Source: a bacterium
GTDB taxonomy: Bacteria > Planctomycetota > UBA11346
Assembly (NCBI GenBank): GCA_020049615.1
Contig: JAIFKN010000038.1
Location: 1 to 13,378 of the forward strand
Direction: 5' to 3'
DNA: 13,378 nucleotides
In this document: positions 7,589-13,378 of the stretch, in pieces
Numbering within the stretch: the stretch's first letter is position 1
Layout: each line of letters starts with the position of its first letter
Program-made: the position numbers and the translations under genes
Notes under the pieces: generated by a model
Databases searched by the model: none
What the model was told of the DNA's origin: nothing
Seen by the model: the letters and a program-made list of their open reading frames with translations, nothing else

Positions 7589-7629
7589 GAGGCGTGATAT
7601 GATGGCTGCGAGGCAGCGGTGGCAATGGC

Positions 7630-7703
7630 CCTGGGAGCGCAGGCTTCAGCCTGCCGGGGCAATGGGCCTCCAACCCATGCAGGCTGAAGCCTGCGCTCCC
7701 AGG
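7630..7703. repeat. Perfect 25-bp inverted repeat with nested palindrome (REP-like)
   Basis: The arms at 7630-7654 and 7679-7703 are exact reverse complements over 25 bases, with a 24-base loop. Each arm also contains its own palindrome, GCAGGCT-TC-AGCCTGC, so two alternative folds are possible. Inside the loop, ATGGG (7662-7666) can pair with CCCAT (7674-7678), extending the stem after a 7-base bulge. Elements built on GGGAGCGCAGGCTTCAGCCTGC are dispersed REP-like repeats in several phyla (general knowledge). It ends two bases before the stop codon of the FAD protein. On the minus strand it therefore sits between that gene's end and the start of the 387-aa gene, where it could act as a transcription stop or RNA 3'-end protector. 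No T-tract follows. Confidence 0.85.
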
Positions 7704-7705
7704 GG

Positions 7706-8731
7706 CTACTTCTCGCGCTTGGCCGGTATCCCGGTGAGGATCGTCTCGGCGATACGCAGACCATCCAATCCGGCCGAGACGATGCCGCCGGCGTAGCCTG
7801 CGCCTTCGCCGGCCAGCCACAGTCCGGGGATGCTGCTTTCCAGGGTGTCGGGGTTGCGCTCGAAGCGCAGCGGGCTGCTCACCCGCGCCTCGACCCCGAC
7901 CAGCGTGCCCTTGCTCATGAAGCCGGGGATGACGCGCTCGAAATAGCGCAGCGCGGCGCTGATCGAGGCCACCGTCGCCGGCGGCAGGATGCGGTCGAGG
8001 CGGCCGGGGCGCAGGCCGAAGCGGTAGCTGGTGGCGCCGGGCGGCGGGCCGGCCTCGCCGCGCACGAAGGCGGCGGCCGACTGCGCCGGGCAGGCGAGGT
8101 CGGAGCCGCCGGCCTCGTAGCAGGCGCGCTCCAGCCGTTCGATCACGTCGAAGCCGGAGAGCGGATCGTCACGGTGGTCGTCGGGCTGGTTGACGATCAG
8201 GCCGGCGTTGGCGAAGCCCGAGGCGCGGGCGTAGCGGCTCATGCCGTTGGTCGACAGCTGGCCGCGGTCCGAGGTCGCGGCGATGATCTCGCCACCGGGG
8301 CACATGCAGAAGGTGGTGACGCTCTGCGCCTTGAGGTGCTCGGGCGGGCGCGACACCAGGTTGTACTCGGCGGCGTGCAGCAGATGGCGCGGGTAGTCGG
8401 TCCCGGAGATGCAGCCGTACTGGCCGAGGTCGATGACGCGCTGGTCGTGCTCGATGCGGCAGCCGAGCTGGAAGCCCTTGGCCTTGTGCGTCGCGCCCCG
8501 CCGCGCGATCGCCGCGATCAGGCCGCGGGCGCTGTGGCCGGGGGCGATGATCACGGCCGGCGCGGTCAGGCGCTCGCCGGAACGCAGCACCACGCCGCGA
8601 CAGCGGCCCTGCTCGACGATCAGGTCGGTGACCTCGGCGTCCCAGCGGAAGCTGCCGCCACGCTCCTCGATCATGCCGCGCAGCCGCCGGCACATGTGCG
8701 GCAGGATGTCGCTGCCGATGTGCGGTGTGGC
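7706..8731 (-). CDS. FAD-dependent dehydrogenase (COG2509), C-terminal part after a frameshift
   Basis: This is the larger part of a COG2509 NAD(FAD)-utilising dehydrogenase, a conserved flavoprotein family of poorly defined substrate. After the break the frame reads T-P-H-I-G-S-D-I-L-P, the family's PHIG(T/S)D motif. Next come an E-R-G-G-S-F-R-W segment, A-P-A-V-I-I-A-P-G-H-S-A-R, a Cys-containing block (T-F-C-M-C-P-G-G-E) and V-G-V-E-A-R-V-S-S-P-L-R. It closes with G-E-G-A-G-Y-A-G-G-I-V-S-A-G-L-D-G, which contacts FAD in this fold. About 341 residues are encoded. The first in-frame ATG after the break is at 8695, beyond the PHIGSD motif, and is unlikely to be a native start. The whole gene (7706-9341) would give about 544 aa, normal for the family. 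Confidence 0.8.
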   Translation of the reverse strand, partial: ATPHIGSDILPHMCRRLRGMIEERGGSFRWDAEVTDLIVEQGRCRGVVLRSGERLTAPAVIIAPGHSARGLIAAIARRGATHKAKGFQLGCRIEHDQRVIDLGQYGCISGTDYPRHLLHAAEYNLVSRPPEHLKAQSVTTFCMCPGGEIIAATSDRGQLSTNGMSRYARASGFANAGLIVNQPDDHRDDPLSGFDVIERLERACYEAGGSDLACPAQSAAAFVRGEAGPPPGATSYRFGLRPGRLDRILPPATVASISAALRYFERVIPGFMSKGTLVGVEARVSSPLRFERNPDTLESSIPGLWLAGEGAGYAGGIVSAGLDGLRIAETILTGIPAKREK

Positions 8732-8732
8732 G

Positions 8733-9341
8733 CGGGGCGCGGGCGGCGACGAAGGCCTCGAGCAGGAAACGCATGCGCCGGTCCTTGACCCGGGTGTACA
8801 GCTTGCCGTCGCTGTACGTCCCAGCCCCGCCCTCGCCGAAGAGGTAGTTCGAGTCGGGGTCGAGTTCGCGCCGCTCGTGCAGGCGCGCGAGGTCGGCGCC
8901 GCGCCGCTCGACATCGCGGCCGCGGTCGATGAGCAGCGGCTTGCAGCCGTGCACCGCCAGGAGGTAGGCGGCCATCTGCCCGGCCGGGCCGGTGCCGACG
9001 ACCAGCGCCTCGCGCGGCAGGTCGGGGCGCAGCGGCAGGTGCCACAGCTGGTCGTCCTGTGGCGGCGGGGCGTCGAGCACGGTGACCCCGGCCTGGGCCG
9101 CCACCGGCGAGCCATCGCGGAGCTGCGCGCGGACGTGGTAGGCGAAGCGCAGGTCGGGCTTCTGCCGGGCGTCGAGCGAGCGGCGTTCGATCTCGTAGGA
9201 CAGCACGTCGCCCTCGGCGACGCCGCAGGCCCGACTGATGAACGGGTGCAGGTGGTGGTCGAGCCCGACCGGTTCGCGGCCCTTGAAGCGGGCCAGCGGC
9301 ACGATCAGGCGTTCGATCTCGACGGTCAGGGTGCTGTGCAT
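8733..9341 (-). CDS. FAD-dependent dehydrogenase (COG2509), N-terminal part before a frameshift
   Basis: This segment encodes the first 203 residues of the flavoprotein. After an N-terminal domain of about 110 residues (MHSTLTVEIERL ...) comes the dinucleotide-binding motif G116-T-G-P-A-G121. It is followed by D139-R at the end of the next strand and the family signature Y-L-F-G-E-G-G-A-G-T-Y-S-D-G-K-L-Y-T at 166-183. The frame then fails after L-E-A-F-V-A-A-R-A-P: the next conserved motif (PHIGSD) is in the other frame, and the 5-8 residues usually found between them appear to be missing. The start ATG at 9341 overlaps the last 16 bases of the upstream EamA transporter gene, implying translational coupling. 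A purine run (AAAAAGG) sits just before the ATG. Treat this and the preceding entry as one broken gene. Confidence 0.8.
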
Positions 9342-10213
9342 GCCTTTTTCACAGAGGGCTTCCGCTGCGCCACGACCACGCCGGCGAGGATGCAGCCGAC
9401 GCCGGCCAGACCCAGGGTGCCTGGGCGTTCGCCAAGGATGGCCCAGCCCAGCGCCAGGGCCAGCACCGGGACCAGGTAGAGGAACACGGCGGCGCGAGCC
9501 AGCGGCAGCAGCCCGGTCAGGGCGGTCCAGGCGGCGTAGGCGGCGGCGGTGGAGAGCAGGCCGAGGAACAGCCAGACGGTGAGGGTGGTTTGCGGCTGGC
9601 CGCGCAGGTCGGCCAGGGCGTCGCCGCTCCACGGCAGCAGGGCGAAAGTGCCGATCCAGATGGCGAAGGTGGTCGGCCACCAGCCGCCGATGCGTGCCGC
9701 GATCGGCTGTGTCCACAGGCTGTAGCCAGAGAAGGCGAGGCTGGCGCCGAACAGCATGGCGAGGTCCGGCAAGGTGCCGCCGGCGCCCGGTCTGGCCCCG
9801 AGCCCGATCAGCGCCAGCCCGGCCAGCGCCATGGCCATGCCCAGCCAGGTGCTGCGGCCGACGGCCTCGCCGAGCAGCCACCAGGCGCCGAGCGCGGTCC
9901 ACACCGGGGCGCTCTGGATGATCACCGCCGCGGTGCCGGCATCGGTGCTGCGCTGACCCCAGGCGGACAGCAGGGAGTAGAGCGCGATGCCGACCACGCC
10001 GGCGAGGATCAGGCGCAGCAGTTCGCCGCGCTGCAATGGTGGTGGCCGGCGCCACAGCAGGACGACAGCGCAAACCAGGCTGGCCACCAGGTTGCGTCCG
10101 AAAACCATGCCCCCTGGCGAAAGATGGTGCTGGCTGAGGGCGGCACGCATCACCACCCAGGCCGAACCCCAGATGCCGACCACGGCGGTGCCAAGCAGCA
10201 GGATCCTGATCAT
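9326..10213 (-). CDS. EamA/DMT-family transporter
   Basis: This 295-aa inner-membrane protein of the drug/metabolite transporter superfamily has about ten hydrophobic segments arranged as two EamA repeats (roughly 1-140 and 150-285). Family features are G-I-W-G-S-A-W-V near the N-terminus, A-A-V-I-I-Q-S-A-P-V-W-T-A-L-G-A-W-W-L-L-G-E at the end of the first repeat, and Y-L-V-P-V-L-A-L-A-L-G-W-A-I-L-G-E at the end of the second. Members export amino acids, metabolites or drugs; the substrate cannot be read from sequence. It begins at the ATG at 10213, downstream of the rpsP hairpin, with no clear Shine-Dalgarno. Its 3' end overlaps the start of the flavoprotein gene by 16 bp, so the two are probably one operon. 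Length is normal for the family. Confidence 0.9.
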   Translation of the reverse strand: MIRILLLGTAVVGIWGSAWVVMRAALSQHHLSPGGMVFGRNLVASLVCAVVLLWRRPPPLQRGELLRLILAGVVGIALYSLLSAWGQRSTDAGTAAVIIQSAPVWTALGAWWLLGEAVGRSTWLGMAMALAGLALIGLGARPGAGGTLPDLAMLFGASLAFSGYSLWTQPIAARIGGWWPTTFAIWIGTFALLPWSGDALADLRGQPQTTLTVWLFLGLLSTAAAYAAWTALTGLLPLARAAVFLYLVPVLALALGWAILGERPGTLGLAGVGCILAGVVVAQRKPSVKKACTAP

Positions 10214-10226
10214 GTCGGGAAACGAC

Positions 10227-10252
10227 GCAGGCCGGGCGGATGCCCGGCCTGC
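10227..10252 (-). terminator. Hairpin downstream of rpsP, possible intrinsic terminator
   Basis: A perfect 11-bp stem (GCAGGCCGGGC at 10227-10237 with its complement at 10242-10252) closes a 4-base loop. It lies 23 bp past the rpsP stop and 13 bp before the EamA start, on the strand where both genes read. The following bases on the minus strand (GTCGTTTCCC) have only a weak T-run, so termination may be partial and some readthrough into the EamA gene is possible. Confidence 0.65.
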
Positions 10253-10275
10253 TGGTCGCTGTCAGCGCCGGAGGC

Positions 10276-10743
10276 TCAGGCCTTGGGAGCTTCGGCGGCG
10301 GGCGCAGCCGCTGCGGCAGCCTTGGCTTCAGCGGCCTTGGCGGCTTCGGCGGCGGTCTTGACCTTGCGCTCGTTCTTCAACTTGAGTTCGTGCTTCTTCT
10401 TGGCGCGGCGGGTGGCCGGGACGAACTTCTTGCCGTCCTTCTTGGGTCCACCCGTGTCCTTGGCCTTGGCCTTGAGCTTGGCCGAGACCGGCAGCTTGAC
10501 CGCGATGCCGTGGTGCTTGAACAGGTTGCGCAGGGCGTCGCTGAGGATCGCACCTTGGGCGAGCCAGGCTTCGACCCGGTCGGTCTTGACCGTCAGGGCC
10601 TTGCCGTCCTCGAGTGCCGGATCGTAGGTGCCGAGCACCTCGTTCGACAGGCCTTCGCGCGCATTGCGGCGATCGATGGCCACGACGCGGAAGTAGGGGC
10701 GGTGGAGGCGGCCAAAGCGGCTGAGGCGGATGCAGACGGCCAT
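10276..10743 (-). CDS. rpsP: 30S ribosomal protein bS16 with long C-terminal extension
   Basis: bS16 is a small-subunit ribosomal protein needed for 30S assembly. The N-terminus M-A-V-C-I-R-L-S-R-F-G-R-L-H-R-P-Y-F-R-V-V is diagnostic, followed by Y-D-P and D-R-V-E-A-W-L-A-Q-G-A-I-L-S-D, also typical. The start was set at the ATG at 10743 because the conserved sequence begins there; the 20 in-frame codons upstream are not bS16-like. A purine patch, GAGAG, lies 13 bases before it. The protein has 155 aa against the usual 80-90. The extra C-terminal residues are a Lys-rich segment (about 105-135) and then a nearly pure Ala/Glu/Lys/Pro tail (about 136-155). Such tails occur in planctomycete bS16 (general knowledge, unsearched here). 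The usual neighbours rimM, trmD and rplS are absent downstream; an EamA gene follows the hairpin. Confidence 0.95.
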   Translation of the reverse strand: MAVCIRLSRFGRLHRPYFRVVAIDRRNAREGLSNEVLGTYDPALEDGKALTVKTDRVEAWLAQGAILSDALRNLFKHHGIAVKLPVSAKLKAKAKDTGGPKKDGKKFVPATRRAKKKHELKLKNERKVKTAAEAAKAAEAKAAAAAAPAAEAPKA

Positions 10744-10815
10744 ACGGGTTTCTGGTCTCTCAGGTGGAGGGCGGGACGGTAGGAAGCACACGGGGGAGTG
10801 CAATCGGAAAGGTGG

Positions 10816-10852
10816 GGAAGCGGCATGCCGCCCCTGGCCGGCATGCGCTTCC
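10816..10852. promoter_or_regulatory. Palindrome in the rpsP / membrane-protein divergent region
   Basis: The 148-bp gap between the divergent starts (10744-10891) must hold promoters for both genes. Near its centre is a 14-bp inverted repeat with one bulged G: GGAAGCGGCATGCCG (10816-10830), an 8-base loop, then CGGCATGCGCTTCC (10839-10852). In the rpsP direction it could lie in the mRNA leader as a hairpin, or it could be a dimeric operator shared by both genes. There is no T-tract, and no convincing -35/-10 boxes are visible. Confidence 0.45.
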
Positions 10853-10891
10853 GACGTTGCCGATCGCCGGGGTCAAGCGATAAGCGGCAGC

Positions 10892-12466
10892 GTGAGCGAT
10901 CTCGAACGCGTGCTGAGCGCCGTCCAGGGACGGGTGCGCCTCGCCCGCAGGGCCACCGTGGCCTGGCGGACCTGGCTGGTCTGCGCCGCGCTGCTGGCTG
11001 TGCTGATCCTGGGCTCGCGCCTGCTCGGCGTCGCCCCGGGCTGGGCCCATCCCGCCGTCCTGCCGATCGCCGCCGCTGCCGCCCTGTTGGCCGGCTGGCT
11101 TGGCGGTCGGGCGATCGACCGCCAAGCCGCCGCCCGCCTGGCCGACGCGCGGCTGGGCGGCGACGACCTCCTGCTGACCGCCAGCGAGTTGCCAGCCGCG
11201 GCCGGCGGCCTGGGCGCCGTGGTCCAGGCCCAGGCCGCCGCGCGCTGCGCCGCCGATCCCCGCGCCATCGTACCGTGGCATCCGTGGCGTCGAGTGAGCT
11301 TGTCAGCCGGCATCGCCCTCGTGCTGCTCGCCGCCAGCCTGTGGCTGCCGCAGCTCGACCCGTTCGGCCGCGTGCGCCAGCAGCGGCTGCGCGACGAGCG
11401 CCTGGCCACCGCCGAGGCGGCGCAGCTCGCGGCCGAGCGCCGCTTGGCCGCGGTGCTGGCGGAGAAGCCCGAGGCCGAGCACAGCGCCGCGGTCGAGGGC
11501 GCGCTCGACGACCTGCTCGCCACCCTGGGCGAGCGGGCCGCCGACCGTGCCGCGCGCCTGCAGGCCCTCGACGCCCAGCGCCGGGTGATCTCCGCCGCCC
11601 TCGAACGCACCGACGAGCGCGCCCTGCCCGAGCAGGCCGAGCGCAGCCTGCAGCGGGTCGGTGGCCTCGACCCGGCCTCGGTCGCCGGCCTGCGCCAGGC
11701 CCTCGCCGGTGGCGAGGCCGAGCAGGTCAAGCGGGCCCTCGAGCAGGCCGCCGAGCTGGCCAAACGCATGCCGGGGATGGAGCCGGCGGCCAAGGCGGCG
11801 GCGCAGCGTGAACTCAAGCAGAAGCTCGACGAGCTGTCGCGCGCCCTGGCCGGCGGCGGCGCTGCGGCGCAGGCGGTGCAGCAGGCCCTCGACCGGCTGG
11901 CCGAGGCCGCCGATCCGGCGCTGGCCCAGGCGGCGATGGAGTCGCTGCAGGCCGAGCTGGAGCTGGCCGAGGCCGCTGCCGAGGGCCTGGCCCAGGGCGG
12001 TCGCGACCGCGAGGCGCTCAAGCAGGCGCTGGAGACGCTGCGTCTGGCCAAGGCCTGCGCCCAGTGCCAGGGCGGCGGCGAAGGCGAGGGCGAGGGCGGC
12101 AAGCCCGGCTCGCTCGCCGACTACAAGGCGATGTTCCAGAAGCTGCTCGACGGCGAGGCCGGCAGCGGCCAGGGCATGGGGCCGAACAAGGGCCAGGGCC
12201 AGGGCGGCGTCGCCGAGGAGGATCCCGCCGCCAAGACCGACTTCACCGACGAGCGTTCGCGCTCGCAGCAGACCGCCGGCAAGATCGTCGCCAGCTGGCA
12301 GGCGCCCGGCGCGCAGGAGCGCGGCACCGTGGTCGAGGCCTACCGCGAGCGCCTCTCGGCGGCGCGCCGCGAGGCCAGCGACGCGGTCGGCGGTGAGGAC
12401 CTTCCGCCAGCCTACCGCGACGCGGTGAAGAAGTACTTCGACGATCTCGTCCCGGCCAAGGAATAG
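10892..12466 (+). CDS. Membrane protein with long coiled coil, DUF4175-like
   Basis: This 524-aa protein has two adjacent N-terminal membrane segments (about 26-43 and 54-72) and a third at about 136-153. Between them is R-L-A-D-A-R-L-G-G-D-D-L-L-L-T-A-S-E-L, which resembles the R-L-D-x-x-L-G-L-x-D-R-x-x-T-A motif of DUF4175-type proteins. Residues about 160-390 are Ala/Glu/Leu/Arg-rich and predicted coiled coil, facing outside if both early segments form a hairpin. A C-A-Q-C pair (389-392) precedes a Gly/Glu low-complexity stretch. The C-terminus (L-P-P-A-Y-R-D-A-V-K-K-Y-F-D-D-L) matches the close of such families. The GTG at 10892 is chosen because upstream in-frame codons are unlike protein and run toward rpsP; its ribosome binding site is weak. 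Homologues often sit near MoxR/BatA-type genes; none is visible here. The function is unknown. Confidence 0.75.
   Translation: MSDLERVLSAVQGRVRLARRATVAWRTWLVCAALLAVLILGSRLLGVAPGWAHPAVLPIAAAAALLAGWLGGRAIDRQAAARLADARLGGDDLLLTASELPAAAGGLGAVVQAQAAARCAADPRAIVPWHPWRRVSLSAGIALVLLAASLWLPQLDPFGRVRQQRLRDERLATAEAAQLAAERRLAAVLAEKPEAEHSAAVEGALDDLLATLGERAADRAARLQALDAQRRVISAALERTDERALPEQAERSLQRVGGLDPASVAGLRQALAGGEAEQVKRALEQAAELAKRMPGMEPAAKAAAQRELKQKLDELSRALAGGGAAAQAVQQALDRLAEAADPALAQAAMESLQAELELAEAAAEGLAQGGRDREALKQALETLRLAKACAQCQGGGEGEGEGGKPGSLADYKAMFQKLLDGEAGSGQGMGPNKGQGQGGVAEEDPAAKTDFTDERSRSQQTAGKIVASWQAPGAQERGTVVEAYRERLSAARREASDAVGGEDLPPAYRDAVKKYFDDLVPAKE
12458..12462 (+). promoter_or_regulatory. Ribosome binding site of the solute-binding protein gene
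   Basis: AAGGA lies inside the last codons of the upstream gene, five bases before the ATG at 12468. It supports that start and suggests translational coupling, since the upstream TAG and this ATG are one base apart. Confidence 0.7.
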
Positions 12467-12467
12467 C

Positions 12468-13378
12468 ATGCGCACCGTCCTCATCGGCCTCGTCGTCAGC
12501 GTGCTGGCGATCATCAGTTGGTTCGCGTTGTGGCGGCCGCAACCCGGTTCGGTCGAGCTGTGGTGCGCGCACGATGCGGTGTACGCCGAACAGGTCGTCG
12601 CCGCCTTCACCAAGGCGACCGGCATCCCGGTGGTGGTGCGCTACGACAGCGAGGCGACCAAGAGCCTCGGCCTGGTCGAGCGCCTGGCGCGCGACGGCGG
12701 TCGCGACTGCGACGTGTTCTGGAACAACGAGATCCTTGGCACGCTCAGCCTAGCGCAGGCCGGGCGCCTGCAGCCGCATCTGGGCGCGGGCTGGCAGCGC
12801 AGCAGCCTGCGCGATCCCTCCGGGTTGTGGACCGGCTTCGGCGCCCGCCTGCGCATCGCCGCGGTCCATCCGCCGAAGCTGGCCTCCGACGAGGCGGCGG
12901 TGACGGCGTTCTGGCGCGGCCAGCTCGGCGACGCGGCGATGGCCAAGCCGATCTACGGCACCACCCTGACGCAGTGCGCGGTGCTGTGGCAGCAGCTCGG
13001 CGAGGCCGGCTTCGCCGCCTGGCACGACGGCGCCCTGGCCCGCGGCCTGCGCCTGGTCGATGGCAACTCGGCCACCCGCGACCTCGCCGCCGCCGGCACC
13101 GTCGCCCTCGGCCTGACCGACAGCGATGACGCGGTCTCGGCGGTCGCCGCCGGCAAGCCGCTGGCCATGCTGCCGCTGCGCCTGGGCATGCTCGCCGACC
13201 TGCCGGCCGACCAGGCGAAGCGCACCATCGTCATCCCCAACACCGTGGCGGTGATGAAGGACTGCCGCCATGCCGACGCCGCGCGCCGACTGGCCGACTT
13301 CATCGCCTCGGCCGAGGTCGAGGTGATGCTGGCGCACAGCGCGGCGCAGGTGCCGCTCGGCCCGGTCGATGACGCCGC
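12468..13378 (+). CDS. Extracellular solute-binding protein, iron-type ABC transporter, 3' end missing
   Basis: The first 303 residues are present and no stop occurs before the window edge. Residues 1-22 form a hydrophobic signal or anchor (M-R-T-V-L-I-G-L-V-V-S-V-L-A-I-I). No lipobox is evident. The mature part begins V-E-L-W-C-A-H-D-A-V-Y-A-E, followed by F-T-K-A-T-G-I-P-V and a D-V-F-W-N-N-E stretch. Later come P-I-Y-G-T-T-L-T-Q, V-A-L-G-L-T-D-S-D-D-A and I-P-N-T-V-A-V-M. This is the layout of family-1 binding proteins of the AfuA/FbpA group, which capture ferric iron or related ligands in the periplasm. The ligand is not proven here. The gene starts one base after the upstream stop with a good AAGGA site, so it is co-transcribed. 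A permease and ATPase would be expected downstream, outside the window. Confidence 0.85.
   Translation, partial: MRTVLIGLVVSVLAIISWFALWRPQPGSVELWCAHDAVYAEQVVAAFTKATGIPVVVRYDSEATKSLGLVERLARDGGRDCDVFWNNEILGTLSLAQAGRLQPHLGAGWQRSSLRDPSGLWTGFGARLRIAAVHPPKLASDEAAVTAFWRGQLGDAAMAKPIYGTTLTQCAVLWQQLGEAGFAAWHDGALARGLRLVDGNSATRDLAAAGTVALGLTDSDDAVSAVAAGKPLAMLPLRLGMLADLPADQAKRTIVIPNTVAVMKDCRHADAARRLADFIASAEVEVMLAHSAAQVPLGPVDDA

Noticed and set aside
9342..10073. Upstream extension of the flavoprotein frame through the EamA gene
   Set aside because: The extension is Arg-rich and antithetical to the ten membrane segments encoded in the EamA frame; the COG2509 homology begins at the ATG at 9341.
10744..10803. 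20-codon upstream extension of bS16
   Set aside because: bS16 begins with the M-A-V-C-I-R-L motif; the extra residues are Pro/Arg-rich and unlike the family.
10730..10891. Earlier start for the coiled-coil membrane protein
   Set aside because: It would overlap the rpsP start and cover the palindrome; the residues do not look like a real N-terminus.
12518..13129. Plus-strand open frame within the solute-binding protein gene
   Set aside because: Arg-rich shadow of a frame that shows clear binding-protein motifs and a signal sequence.

Overview
This is a chromosomal window with very high GC content and long antisense open frames throughout. No phage, plasmid, transposase, CRISPR, tRNA or rRNA signal was seen. 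The gene content suggests a planctomycete or a relative in the PVC group. The hints are a long Ala/Lys tail on ribosomal protein bS16, a DUF4175-like membrane protein with a coiled coil next to an iron-type solute-binding protein, a COG2509 flavoprotein, and intergenic palindromes of a kind common in that group. The taxon is inferred and was not tested by a search.

Layout: (1) Bases 1-57, minus strand, hold the first 19 codons of a probable uronate isomerase. (2) Bases 153-2538, plus strand, encode an unusual fusion of a PAP2-type phosphatase and an ArnT/GT83-type membrane glycosyltransferase, split by an apparent frameshift at about 1005. (3) Bases 2539-6188, minus strand, hold a two-gene unit: an unrecognised 135-aa protein, then an exported 1076-aa protein with a papain/transglutaminase-like core and a TPR-like region. 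(4) Bases 6425-7588, minus strand, encode an unrecognised 387-aa protein, bracketed by two different large intergenic palindromes (6293-6383 and 7630-7703). (5) Bases 7706-10213, minus strand, hold an EamA/DMT transporter overlapping by 16 bp with a COG2509 FAD-dependent dehydrogenase, which is also split by a frameshift or deletion near 8732. (6) Bases 10276-10743, minus strand, are rpsP with a long tail, followed by a hairpin. (7) From 10892 on the plus strand, a membrane protein with a coiled coil is followed after one base by a solute-binding protein that runs off the window.

Most of the window is housekeeping or envelope/transport related. The best candidates for something undescribed are the PAP2-GT83 fusion with an Asp in place of the usual PSGH histidine, the secreted TPR/transglutaminase-like protein with its small partner, and the orphan 387-aa protein between two palindromic elements. 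Two conserved genes are broken in the same frame direction. That could be decay or a consensus error, and reads would settle it.
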